From: Glandiceps talaboti
Taxonomy: Eukaryota; Hemichordata; Enteropneusta; Spengelidae
Direction: 5' to 3'
Length of the DNA stretch: 64,000 nt
Assembly (NCBI RefSeq): GCF_964340395.1
Contig: NC_135557.1
Coordinates: 4,442,216-4,506,215 of the forward strand
Shown here one piece after another: positions 12,342-24,300 of the stretch (the stretch's first letter is position 1; each line of letters starts with the position of its first letter). Made by a program: the position numbers and the translations under genes. Under the pieces are notes generated by a model that had not been told where the DNA came from, searched no databases, and was given only the letters and a program-made list of their open reading frames with translations.

Positions 12342-14699
12342 GGAACACCCGAGATGAATAGCAAGACCGAAGATTAATTACCAATACCCAAGGAGAATAG
12401 GAAGACCCAAGATGGATGGATATGTTTACCAATCTCAAGGCAAACGTAAGTTAATAACTGTCTTTTAAAGTTATTTTACCTGATATTAATTACTATTACA
12501 CATTGGAACATTAGAAGTTAGAAACATTTGCTTTACCTATCACGACTGCAGCGTGTAGGAACATTAGAATACATTACAATATCAATGAATGCTATATATA
12601 AATTGCTAAACTATTTTGTTTAATTCACTTTCATATGGAACACCCGAGATGAATAGCAAGACCCAAGATTAATTACCAAGACCCAAGAAGAATAGGAAGA
12701 CCCAAGATGGATGGATATGTTTACCAATCTCAAGGCAAACGTAAGTTAATAATTGTCTTTTTAAGTGATTTTACCTTATATTAATTACTATTACACATTG
12801 GAACATTAGAAGTTAGAAACATTTGCTTTACCTCTCACGACTGCAGCGTGTAGCAACATTAGAATACATTACAATATCAATGAATGCTATATATAAATTG
12901 CTAAACTATTTTGTTTAATTCTCTTTCATATGGAACACCCGAGATGAATAGCAAGACCCAAGATTAATTACCAAGACCCAAGATGAATAGCAAAACCCAA
13001 GATGGATGGATGTGTTTACCAATCTCAAGGCAGACGTAAGTTAATAATTGTCTCATAAAGTGATTTTACCTGATATTAATTACTATTACACATTGGAACA
13101 TTAGAAGTTAGAAACATTTGCTTTACCTATCACGACTGCAGCGTGTAGCAAAATTAGTATACATTACAATATCAATGAGTGCTATATATAAATTGCTAAA
13201 CTATTTTGTTTTAATTCACTTTCATATGGAACACCCGAGATGAATAGCAAGACCCAAGATTAATTACCAAGACCCACGATGAATAGCAAGACCCAAGATG
13301 GATGGATATGTGTACCAATCTCAAGGCAAACGTAAGTTAATAATTGTCTCATAAAGTGATTTTACCTGATATTAATTACTATTACACATTGGAACATTAG
13401 AAGTTAGAAACATTTGCTTTACCTGTCACGACTGCAGCGTGTAGCAACATTAGAATACATTACAATATCATATTGATAACATAAATTGCTAAACTATTTT
13501 GTTTTAATTCACTTTCATATGGAACACCCGAGATGAATAGCAAGACCGAAGATTAATTACCAATACCCAAGGAGAATAGGAAGACCCAAGATGGATGGAT
13601 ATGTTTACCAATCTCAAGGCAAACGTAAGTTAATAACTGTCTTTTAAAGTTATTTTACCTGATATTAATTACTATTACACATTGGAACATTAGAAGTTAG
13701 AAACATTTGCTTTACCTATCACGACTGCAGCGTGTAGGAACATTAGAATACATTACAATATCAATGAATGCTATATATAAATTGCTAAACTATTTTGTTT
13801 AATTCACTTTCATATGGAACACCCGAGATGAATAGCAAGACCCAAGATTAATTACCAAGACCCAAGAAGAATAGGAAGACCCAAGATGGATGGATATGTT
13901 TACCAATCTCAAGGCAAACGTAAGTTAATAATTGTCTTTTTAAGTGATTTTACCTTATATTAATTACTATTACACATTGGAACATTAGAAGTTAGAAACA
14001 TTTGCTTTACCTCTCACGACTGCAGCGTGTAGCAACATTAGAATACATTACAATATCAATGAATGCTATATATAAATTGCTAAACTATTTTGTTTAATTC
14101 TCTTTCATATGGAACACCCGAGATGAATAGCAAGACCCAAGATTAATTACCAAGACCCAAGATGAATAGCAAAACCCAAGATGGATGGATGTGTTTACCA
14201 ATCTCAAGGCAGACGTAAGTTAATAATTGTCTCATAAAGTGATTTTACCTGATATTAATTACTATTACACATTGGAACATTAGAAGTTAGAAACATTTGC
14301 TTTACCTATCACGACTGCAGCGTGTAGCAAAATTAGTATACATTACAATATCAATGAGTGCTATATATAAATTGCTAAACTATTTTGTTTTAATTCACTT
14401 TCATATGGAACACCCGAGATGAATAGCAAGACCCAAGATTAATTACCAAGACCCACGATGAATAGCAAGACCCAAGATGGATGGATATGTGTACCAATCT
14501 CAAGGCAAACGTAAGTTAATAATTGTCTCATAAAGTGATTTTACCTGATATTAATTACTATTACACATTGGAACATTAGAAGTTAGAAACATTTGCTTTA
14601 CCTGTCACGACTGCAGCGTGTAGCAACATTAGAATACATTACAATATCATATTGATAACATAAATTGCTAAACTATTTTGTTTTAATTCACTTTCATAT
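12342..14699 (+). repeat. Family 1 tetramer HOR, 1179 bp, two tandem copies
   Basis: Copies are 12342-13520 and 13521-14699. Both begin with GACCGAAG followed by CCAATACCCAAGGAG (12381 and 13560), continue with AGAAGAATAGG, then GCAAAACCC with TTCTCTTTCA at the preceding boundary, and end with CCCACGATG plus CTGTCACG and ATCATATTGATAAC. The two copies look nearly identical by eye. A third relative is 8231-9390. Confidence 0.87.
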
Positions 14700-16177
14700 G
14701 GAACACCCGAGATGAATAGCAAGACCCAAGATTAATTACCAAGACCCAAGAAGAATAGGAAGACCCAAGATGGATGGATATGTTTACCAATCTCAAGGCA
14801 AACGTAAGTTAATGATTGTCTTTTTAAGTGATTTTACCTTATATTTATTACTATTACACATTGGAACATTAGAAGTTAGAAACATTTGCTTTACCTCTCA
14901 CGACTGCAGCGTGTAGCAACATTAGAATACATTACAATATCAATGAATGCTATATATAAATTGCTAAACTATTTTGTTTAATTCTCTTTCATATGGAACA
15001 CCCGAGATGAATAGCAAGACCCAAGATTAATTACCAAGACCCAAGATGAATAGCAAAACCCAAGATGGATGGATGTGTTTACCAATCTCAAGGCAGACGT
15101 AAGTTAATAATTGTCTCATAAAGTGATTTTACCTGATATTAATTACTATTACACATTGGAACATTAGAAGTTAGAAACATTTGCTTTACCTATCACGACT
15201 GCAGCGTGTAGCAAAATTAGTATACATTACAATATCAATGAGTGCTATATATAAATTGCTAAACTATTATGTTTTAATTCACTTTCATATGGAACACCCG
15301 AGATGAATAGCAAGACCCAAGATTAATTAATAAGACCCACGATGAATAGCAAGACCCAAGATGGATGGATATGTGTACCAATCTCAAGGCAAACGTAAGT
15401 TAATAATTGTCTCATAAAGTGATTTTACCTGATATTAATTACTATTACACATTGGAACATTAGAAGTTAGAAACATTTGCTTTACCTATCACGACTGCAG
15501 CGTGTAGCAAAATTAGAATACATTACAATATCAATGAATGCTATATATAAATTGCTAAACTGTTTTGTTTTAATTCACTTTCATATGGAACACCCGAGAT
15601 GAATAGCAAGACCCAAGATTAATTACCAAGACCCAAGATGAATAGCAAGACCCAAGATGGATGGATATGTTTACAAATCTCAAGGCAAACGTAAGTTAAT
15701 AATTGTCTTTTTAAGTGATTTTACCTGATATTAATTACTATTACACATTGGAACATTAGAAGTTAGAAACATTTGCTTTACCTATCACGACTGCTGCGTG
15801 TAGCAACAGTAGAATACATTACATTATCAATGAATGCTATATATAAATTGCTAAACTATTTTTTTTTAATTCACTTTCATATGGAACACCCGAGATGAAT
15901 AGCAAGACCCAAGATTAATTACCAAGACCCAAGATGAATAGCAAGACCCAAGATGGATGGATATGTTTACCAATCTCAAGGCAGACGTAAGTTAATAATT
16001 GTCTTTTAAAGTGATTTTACCTGATATTAATTACTATTACACATTGGAACATTAGAAGTTAGAAACATTTGCTTTACCTATCACGACTGCAGCGTGTAGC
16101 AACAGTAGAATACATTACATTATCAATGAATGCTATATATAAATTGCAAAATTATTTTGTTTAATTCACTTTCATAT
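14700..16177 (+). repeat. Second copy of the 1478-bp segment; crosses the family 1/2 boundary
   Basis: Partner of 9684-11161 at a constant 5016-bp offset. Private changes include CTATTATG at 15267 and CTGCTGCG at 15791, which removes the PstI site. The family boundary falls at the monomer start 15587. Confidence 0.82.
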
Positions 16178-19100
16178 GGAACACCCGAGATGAAAAGCAA
16201 GACCCAAGATTAATTACCAAGACCCAAGATGAATAGCACGACCAAAGATGGATGGATATGTTTACCAATCTCAAGGCAAACGTAAGTTAATAATTGTCTT
16301 TTAAAGTGATTTTACCTGATATTAATTACTATTACAAATTGGAACATTAGAAGTTAGAAACATTTGCTTTACCTATCACGACTGCAGCGTGTAGCAACAG
16401 TAGAATACATTACATTATCAATGAATGCTATATATAAATTGCTAAACTATTTTGTTTAATTCACTTTCATATGGAACACCCGAGATGAATAGCAAGACCC
16501 AAGATTAATTACCAAGACCCAAGATGAATAGCAAGACCCAAGATGGATGGATATGTTTACCAATCTCAAGGCAAACGTAAGTTTATAATTGTCTTTTTAA
16601 GTGATTTTACCTGATATTAATTACTATTACACATTGGAACATTAGAAGTTAGAAACATTTGCTTTACCTATCACGACTGCAGCGTGTAGCAACAGTAGAA
16701 TACATTACATTATCAATGAATGCTATATATAAATTGCTAAACTATTTTGTTTAATTCACTTTCATATGGAACACCCGAGATGAATAGCAAGACCCAAGAT
16801 TAATTACCAAGACCCAAGATGAATAGCAAGACCAAAGATGGATGTATATGTTTACCAATCTCAAGTCAAACGTAAGTTAATAATTGTCTTTTTAAGTGAT
16901 TTTGCCTGATATTAATTACTATTAAACATTGGAACATTAGAAGTTAATAGAAACATTTGCTTTACCTATCACGACTGCAGCGTGTAGCAAAATTGGTATA
17001 CATTACAATTTCAATGAATGCTATATATAAATTGCTAAACTATTTTGTTTAATTCACTTTCATATGGAACACACGAGATGAATAGCAATACCCAAGATGA
17101 ATAGCAAGGCCCAAGATGGATGGACAAGTTTACCAATCTCAAGGCAAACGTAAGTTAATAATTGTCAAACATTTGCTTTACATATCACGACTGCAGAGTG
17201 TAGCAACATTAGAATACATTACACTAGAAATGAATGCTATATATTAATTGCTAAACTATTTTGTTTAATTCACTTTCATATGGAACACCCGAGATGAATA
17301 GCAAGACCCAAGATTAATTACCAAGACCCAAGATGAATAGCACGACCGAAGATGGATGGATATGTTTACCAATCTCAAGGTAAACGTAAGTTTATAATTG
17401 TCTTTTTAAGTGATTTTACCTGATATTAATTACTATTACACATTGGAACATTAGAAGTTAGAAACATTTGCTTTACCTATCACGACTGCAGCGTGTAGCA
17501 ACAGTAGAATACATTACATTATCAATGAATGCTATATATAAATTGCTAAACTATTTTGTTTAATTCACTTTCATATGAAACACCCGAGATGAATAGCAAG
17601 ACCCAAGATTAATTACCAAGACCCAAGATGAATAGCAAGACCCAAGATGGATGGATATGTTTACCAATCTCAAGGCAAACGTAAGTTTATAATTGTCTTT
17701 TAAAGTGATTTTACCTGATATTAATTACTATTACACATTGGAACATTAGAAGTTAGAAACATTTGCTTTACCTATCACGACTGCAGCGTGTAGCAACAGT
17801 AGAATACATTACATTATCAATGAATGCTATATATAAATTGCTAAACTATTTTGTTTAATTCACTTTCACATGGAACACCCGAGATGAATAGCAAGACCCA
17901 ATATTAATTACCAAGACCCAAGATGAATAGCAAGACCCAAGATGGATGTATATGTTTACCAATCTCAAGGCAAACGTAAGTTAATAATTGTCTTTTAAAG
18001 TGATTTTACCTGATATTAATTACTATTACACATTGGAACATTAGAAGTTAGAAACATTTGCTTTACCTATCACGACTGCAGCGTGTAGCAACAGTAGAAT
18101 ACATAACATTATCAATGAATGCTATATATAAATTGCTAAACTATTTTGTTTAATTCACTTTCATATGAAACACCCGAGATGAATAGCAAGACCCAAGATT
18201 AATTACCAAGACCCAAGATGAATAGCAAGACCCAAGATGGATGGATATGTTTACCAATCTCAAGGCAAACGTAAGTTTATAATTGTCTTTTTAAGTGATT
18301 TTACCTGATATTAATTACTATTACACATTTGAACATTAGAAGTTAGAAACATTTGCTTTACCTATCACGACTGCAGCGTGTAGCAACAGTAGAATACATT
18401 ACATTATCAATGAATGCTATATATAAATTGCTAAACTATTTTGTTTAATTCACTTTCATATGGAACACCCGAGATGAATAGCAAGACCCAAGATTAATTA
18501 CCAAGACCCAAGATGAATAGCAAGACCCAAGATGGATGTATATGTTTACCAATCTTAAGTCAAACGTAAGGTAATAATTGTCTTTTTAAGTGATTTTACC
18601 TGATATTAATTACTATTACACATTGGAACATTAGAAGTTAGAAACATTTGCTTTACCTATCACGACTGCAGCGTGTAGCAACAGTACAATACATTACATT
18701 ATCAATGAATGCTATATATAAATTGCTAAACTATTTTGTTTAATTCACTTTCACATGGAACACCCGAGATGAATAGCAAGACCCAAGATTAATTACCAAG
18801 ACCCAAGATGAATAGCAAGACCCAAGATGGATGTATATGTTTACCAATCTCAAGTCAAACGTAAGGTAATAATTGTCTTTTTAAATGATTTTACCTGATA
18901 TTAATTACTATTACACATTGGAACATTAGAAGTTAGAAACATTTGCTTTACCTATCACGACTGCAGCGTGTAGCAACAGTAGAATACATTACATTATCAA
19001 TGAATGCTATATATAAATTGCTAAACTATTTTGTTTAATTCACTTTCATATGGAACACCCGAGATGAATAGCAAGACCCAAGATTAATTACCAAGACCCA

Positions 19101-19641
19101 AGATGAATAGCAAGACCCAAGATGGATGGATATGTTTACCAATCTCAAGGCAAACGTAAGTTTATAATTGTCTTTTTAAGTGATTTTACCTGATATTAAT
19201 TACTATTACACATTGGAACATTAGAAGTTAGAAACATTTGCTTTACCTATCACGACTGCAGCGTGTAGCAACATTAGAATACATTGCATTATCAATGAAT
19301 GCTATATATAAATTGCTAAACTATTTTGTTTAATTCACTTTCATATGGAACACCCGAGATGAATAGCAAGACCCAAGATTAATTACCAAGACCCAAGATG
19401 AATAGCAAGACCCAAGATGGATGGATATGTTTACCAATCTCACGGCAAACGTAAGTTAATAATTGTCTTTTTAAGTGATTTTACCTGATATTAATTACTA
19501 TTACACATTGGAACATTAGAAGTTAGATACATTTGCTTTACCTATCACGACTGCAGCGCGTAGCAAAATTAGTATATATTACAATTTCAATAAATGCTAT
19601 ATATAAATTGCTAAACTATTTTGTTTAATTCACTTTCATAT
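16178..19641 (+). repeat. Family 2 monomers, mixed order
   Basis: About a dozen monomers, mostly B-like with GTAAGTTTATAATTG or GTAAGGTAATAATTG and CACATGG or CATATGAAAC boundary variants. They include one G-S pair (S at 17066-17281) followed by an I-like monomer at 17282. I see no exact higher-order period; variants such as TATGAAACACCC near 17576 and 18166 are 590 bp apart, suggesting a local dimer. Confidence 0.75.
17066..17281 (+). repeat. 216-bp S monomer (class S1), deletion form of the 295-bp unit
   Basis: Relative to the reference it lacks one 20-bp subrepeat (GCAATACCCAAGATGAATAGC with no TAATTACC unit) and ~60 bp of the body: AATTGTC joins directly to AAACATTTGC. S1 markers are AAGGCCC, GGACAAG, TTACATATCACG, CAGAGTG, CACTAGAAATG and TATATATTAA. 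This is the leftmost S in the window. It follows a G-type monomer (AAGTTAATAG). Confidence 0.93.
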
Positions 19642-20745
19642 GGAACACCCGAGATGAATAGCAAGACCCAAGATTAATTACCAAGACCCAAGATGAAAAG
19701 CACGACCCAAGATGGATGGATATGTTTACCAATCTCAAGTCAAACGTAAGGTAATAATTGTCTTTTTAAGTGATTTTACCTGATATTAATTACTATTACA
19801 CATTGGAACATTAGAAGTTAGAAACATTTGCGTTACCTATCACGACTACAGCGTGTAGCAACATTAGAATACATTACATTATCAATGAATGCTATATATA
19901 AATTGCTAAACTATTTTGTTTAATTCACTTTCACATGGAACACCCGAGATGAATAGCAAGACCCAAGATTAATTACCAAGACCCAAGATGAATAGCAAGA
20001 CCCAAGATGGATGTATATGTTTACCAATCTCAAGTCAAACGTAAGGTAATAATTGTCTTTTTAAGTGATTTTGCCTGATATTAATTACTATTAAACATTG
20101 GAACATTAGAAGTTAATAGAAACATTTGCTTTACCTATCACGACTGCAGCGTGTAGCAAAATTGGTATACATTACAATTTCAATGAATACTATATATAAA
20201 TTGCTAAACTATTTTGTTTAATTCACTTTCATATGGAACACACGAAATGAATAGCAATACCCAAGATGAATAGCAAGGCCCAAGATGGATGGACAAGTTT
20301 ACCAATTTCAAGGCAAACGTAAGTTAATAATTGTCAAACATTTGCTTTACATATCACGACTGCAGAGTGTAGCAACATTAGAATACATTACACTAGAAAT
20401 GAATGCTATATATTAATTGCTAAACTATTTTGTTTAATTCACTTTCATATGGAACACCCGAGATGAATAGCAAGACCCAAGATTAATTACCAAGACCCAA
20501 GATGAATAGCACGACCGAAGATGGATGGATATGTTTACCAATCTCAAGGCAAACGTAAGTTTATAATTGTCTTTTTAAGTGATTTTACCTGATATTAATT
20601 ACTATTACACATTGGAACATTAGAAGTTAGAAACATTTGCTTTACCTATCACGACTGCAGCGTGTAGCAACAGTAGAATACATTGCATTATCAATGAATG
20701 CTATATATAAATTGCTAAACTATTTTGTTTAATTCACTTTCATAT
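19642..20745 (+). repeat. J-G-S-I tetramer module, 1104 bp (copy 1)
   Basis: J 19642-19936, G 19937-20234, S 20235-20450, I 20451-20745. This copy has CGACTACAG at 19853 (PstI site lost) and TGAATACTATATA in G. It is one of seven copies of the module in the window. Confidence 0.85.
20235..20450 (+). repeat. 216-bp S monomer (S1)
   Basis: Third member of J-G-S-I copy 1. CACACGAAATG replaces CACACGAGATG, and ACCAATTTCAAGG is a private change. Confidence 0.93.
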
Positions 20746-21042
20746 GGAACACCCGAGATGAATAGCAAGACCCAAGATTAATTACCAAGACCCAAGATGA
20801 ATAGCAAGACCCAAGATGGATGGATATGTTTACCAATCTCACGGCAAACGTAAGTTAATAATTGTCATTTTAAGTGATTTTACCTGATATTAATTACTAT
20901 TACACATTGGAACATTAGAAGTTAGAAACATTTGCTTTACCTATCACGACTGCAGCGCGTAGCAAAATTAGTATACATTACAATTTCAATAAATGCTATA
21001 TATAAATTGCTAAACTATTTTGTTTAATTCACTTTCATATGG

Positions 21043-21118
21043 AACACCCGAGATGAATAGCAAGACCCAAGATTAATTACCAAGACCCAAGATGAATAGC
21101 AAGACCCAAGATGGATGG
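21043..21118 (+). repeat. Internal 19-20 bp subrepeats at the head of the monomer
   Basis: The core AAGACCCAAGAT occurs at 21062-21073, 21082-21093 and 21101-21112, giving spacings of 20 and 19 bp. The monomer's opening bases AACACCCGAGAT (21043-21054) are the same core with two mismatches, 19 bp upstream. The connecting tails are GAATAGC, TAATTACC and GAATAGC, and the last unit runs into GGATGGATATG. The monomer head is therefore a four-unit microarray fused to an unrelated ~220-bp body. Copies that have lost one unit (5009, 9117, 61011 and all 216-bp monomers) show that the subrepeat still changes copy number by whole units. Confidence 0.9.
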
Positions 21119-21144
21119 ATATGTTTACCAATCTCAAGGCAAAC

Positions 21145-21150
21145 GTAAGT
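21145..21150 (+). other. GTAAGT 5' splice-donor-like hexamer (representative)
   Basis: CAAAC|GTAAGT contains the full intronic part of the eukaryotic donor consensus but has C instead of G at the last exon position. It follows the purine-rich subrepeats and lies 114 bp downstream of the initiator-like A of the preceding monomer. It is kept in nearly all family 1 copies and most family 2 copies. One family 2 subset reads GTAAGG (for example near 18570, 19747, 31167 and 47151), and one copy type at 52275 and 55738 reads ATAAGT. Function is unproven. Confidence 0.2.
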
Positions 21151-21293
21151 TAATAATTGTCTTTTTAAGTGATTTTACCTGATATTAATTACTATTACAC
21201 ATTGGAACATTAGAAGTTAGAAACATTTGCTTTACCTATCACGACTGCAGCGTGTAGCAACAGTAGAATACATTACATTATCAATGAATGCTA

Positions 21294-21330
21294 TATATAA
21301 ATTGCTAAACTATTTTGTTTAATTCACTTT
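21294..21330 (+). promoter_or_regulatory. TATA box plus initiator-like element (representative of most monomers)
   Basis: TATATAAA at 21294-21301 matches the metazoan TATA consensus. TCACTTT at 21324-21330 fits the loose initiator consensus YYANWYY, with its A 32 bp downstream of the first T of the box, which is the usual TATA-to-start distance for RNA polymerase II. The pair is present in most monomers; family 1 copies have one extra T between them. Some copies break the TATA, for example TATTTCTAAA near 32713, 50951, 54414 and 57877, and TATATATTAA in most 216-bp monomers. In 32% GC DNA such matches are easy to find, so a promoter role is inference only. Confidence 0.25.
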
Positions 21331-24300
21331 CATATGGAACACCCGAGATGAATAGCAAGACCCAAGATTAATTACCAAGACCCAAGATGAATAGCAAGAC
21401 CCAAGATGGATGGATATGTTTACCAATCTCAAGGCAGACGTAAGTTAATAATTGTCTTTTAAAGTGATTTTACCTGATATTAATTACTATTACACATTGG
21501 AACATTAGAAGTTAGAAACATTTGCTTTACCTATCACGACTGCAGCGTGTAGCAACGTAGAATACATTGCATTATCAATGAATGCTATATATAAATTGCT
21601 AAACTATTTTGTTTAATTCACTTTCATATGGAACACCCGAGATGAATAGCAAGACCCAAGATTAATTACCAATACCCAAGATGAATAGCAATACCCAAGA
21701 TGGATGGATATGTTTACCAATCTCAAGGCAAACGTAAGTTAATAATTGTCTTTTTAAGTGATTTTACCTGATATTAATTACTATTACACATTGGAACATT
21801 AGAAGTTAGAAACATTTGCTTTACCTATCACGACTGCAGCGTGTAGCAACAGTAGAATACATTACATTATCAATGAATGCTATATATAAATTGCTAAACT
21901 ATTTTGTTTAATTCACTTTCATATGGAACACCCGAGATGAATAGCAAGACCCAAGATTAATTACCAAGACCCAAGATGAATAGCAAGACCCAAGATGGAT
22001 GGATATGTTTACCAATCTCACGGCAAACGTAAGTTAATAATTGTCTTTTTAAGTGATTTTACCTGATATTAATTACTATTACACATTGGAACATTAGAAG
22101 TTAGAAACATTTGCTTTACCTATCACGACTGCAGCGCGTAGCAAAATTAGTATACATTACAATTTCAATAAATGCTATATATAAATTGCTAAACTATTTT
22201 GTTTAATTCACTTTCATATGGAACACCCGAGATGAATAGCAAGACCCAAGATTAATTACCAAGACCCAAGATGAATAGCAAGACCCAAGATGGATGGATA
22301 TGTTTACCAATCTCAAGGCAAACGTAAGTTAATAATTGTCTTTTTAAGTGATTTTACCTGAAATTAATTACTATTACACATTGGAACATTAGAAGTTAGA
22401 AACATTTGCTTTACCTATCACGACTGCAGCGTGTAGCAACAGTTGAATACATTACATTATCAATGAATGCTATATATAAATTGCTAAACTATTCTGTTTA
22501 ATTCACTTTCATATGGAACACCCGAGATGAATAGCAAGACCCAAGATTAATTACCAAGACCCAAGATGAATAGCAAGACCCAAGATGGATGGATATGTTT
22601 ACCAATCTCAAGGCAGACGTAAGTTAATAATTGTCTTTTAAAGTGATTTTACCTGATATTAATTACTATTACACATTGGAACATTAGAAGTTAGAAACAT
22701 TTGCTTTACCTATCACGACTGCAGCGTGTAGCAACGTAGAATACATTGCATTATCAATGAATGCTATATATAAATTGCTAAACTATTTTGTTTAATTCAC
22801 TTTCATATGGAACACCCGAGATGAATAGCAAGACCCAAGATTAATTACCAATACCCAAGATGAATAGCAAGACCCAAGATGGATGGATATGTTTACCAAT
22901 CTCAAGGCAAACGTAAGTTAATAATTGTCTTTTTAAGTGATTTTACCTGATATTAATTACTATTACACATTGGAACATTAGAAGTTAGAAACATTTGCTT
23001 TACCTATCACGACTGCAGCGTGTAGCAACAGTAGAATACATTACATTATCAATGAATGCTATATATAAATTGCTAAACTATTTTGTTTAATTCACTTTCA
23101 TATGGAACACCCGAGATGAATAGCAAGACCCAAGATTAATTACCAAGACCCAAGATGAATAGCAAGACCCAAGATGGATGGATATGTTTACCAATCTCAC
23201 GGCAAACGTAAGTTAATAATTGTCTTTTTAAGTGATTTTACCTGATATTAATTACTATTACACATTGGAACATTAGAAGTTAGAAACATTTGCTTTACCT
23301 ATCACGACTGCAGCGCGTAGCAAAATTAGTATACATTACAATTTCAATAAATGCTATATATAAATTGCTAAACTATTTTGTTTAATTCACTTTCATATGG
23401 AACACCCGAGATGAATAGCAAGACCCAAGATTAATTACCAAGACCCAAGATGAATAGCAAGACCCAAGATGGATGGATATGTTTACCAATCTCAAGGCAA
23501 ACGTAAGTTAATAATTGTCTTTTTAAGTGATTTTACCTGATATTAATTACTATTACACATTGGAACATTAGAAGTTAGAAACATTTGCTTTACCTATCAC
23601 GACTGCAGCGTGTAGCAACAGTAGAATACATTACATTATCAATGAATGCTATATATAAATTGCTAAACTATTTTGTTTAATTCACTTTCATATGGAACAC
23701 CCGAGATGAATAGCAAGACCCAAGATTAATTACCAAGACCCAAGATGAATAGCAAGACCCAAGATGGATGGATATGTTTACCAATCTCAAGGCAGACGTA
23801 AGTTAATAATTGTCTTTTAAAGTGATTTTACCTGATATTAATTACTATTACACATTGGAACATTAGAAGTTAGAAACATTTGCTTTACCTATCACGACTG
23901 CAGCGTGTAGCAACGTAGAATACATTGCATTATCAATGAATGCTATATATAAATTGCTAAACTATTTTGTTTAATTCACTTTCATATGGAACACCCGAGA
24001 TGAATAGCAAGACCCAAGATTAATTACCAAGACCCAAGATGAATAGCAAGACCCAAGATGGATGGATATGTTTACCAATCTCACGGCAAACGTAAGTTAA
24101 TAATTGTCTTTTTAAGTGATTTTACCTGATATTAATTACTATTACACATTGGAACATTAGAAGTTAGAAACATTTGCTTTACCTATCACGACTGCAGCGC
24201 GTAGCAAAATTAGTATACATTACAATTTCAATAAATGCTATATATAAATTGCTAAACTATTTTGTTTAATTCACTTTCATATGGAACACCCGAGATGAAT

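Larger units (their letters stand above)
1..15586 (+). repeat. Family 1 monomer domain
   Basis: About 53 monomers share TGTTTTAATTC (one T more than family 2), usually GTCTCATAAAG or GTCTTTTTAAG, and either CAATATCAATGAGTGC or the 3-bp-shorter alternative ATCATATTGATAAC. The latter marks the last member of many HOR copies. ATCATATTGATAAC copies sit at 241, 1421, 2601, 3189, 3778, 4662, 5232, 6116, 7000, 8180, 9340, 9633, 12291, 13470 and 14649, with gaps of mainly 884 and 1179-1180 bp. No 216-bp monomer occurs here. Confidence 0.9.
21041..21335 (+). repeat. Reference monomer (295 bp) used to describe the unit
   Basis: This copy matches the commonest state at almost every variable position of family 2. 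In monomer coordinates, 3-72 hold four subrepeat units with core AAGACCCAAGAT, 105-110 is GTAAGT, 205-210 is CTGCAG, 254-261 is TATATAAA, 284-290 is TCACTTT, and CATATG spans the junction with the next copy. It has 95 G+C in 295 by hand count, unevenly spread: the first ~100 bp are purine-rich and relatively GC-rich, and the rest is AT-rich. There are four CpGs (CCCGAG, AACGTAAG, CACGACTG, CAGCGTG). Stop codons interrupt every frame at short intervals, so the unit is not coding. Confidence 0.95.

Noticed and set aside
21041-21060. CENP-B box in the CACCCGAGATG region
   Set aside because: The CCCG core is present, but the required T two bases after it and the CGAA half at the proper distance are absent. 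The GACCGAAG variants do not restore the spacing.
21043-21112. Plus-strand mini-frames starting at ATGAATAGC in the subrepeats
   Set aside because: They end after 7 to about 18 codons at TAA in nearly every monomer; too short and too repetitive to support coding.
21235-21270. tRNA or 5S rRNA origin of the monomer (CACGACTGCAGCGTGTAGC region)
   Set aside because: No B-box GGTTCGANTCC, no cloverleaf pairing that I can draw and no 5S internal control region; the similarity is limited to a few GC-rich bases.
21255-21306. Hairpin from TAGCAA and TTGCTA within the monomer
   Set aside because: A 6-bp inverted repeat with a ~40-bp AT-rich loop is expected by chance and is too weak to call a structure.
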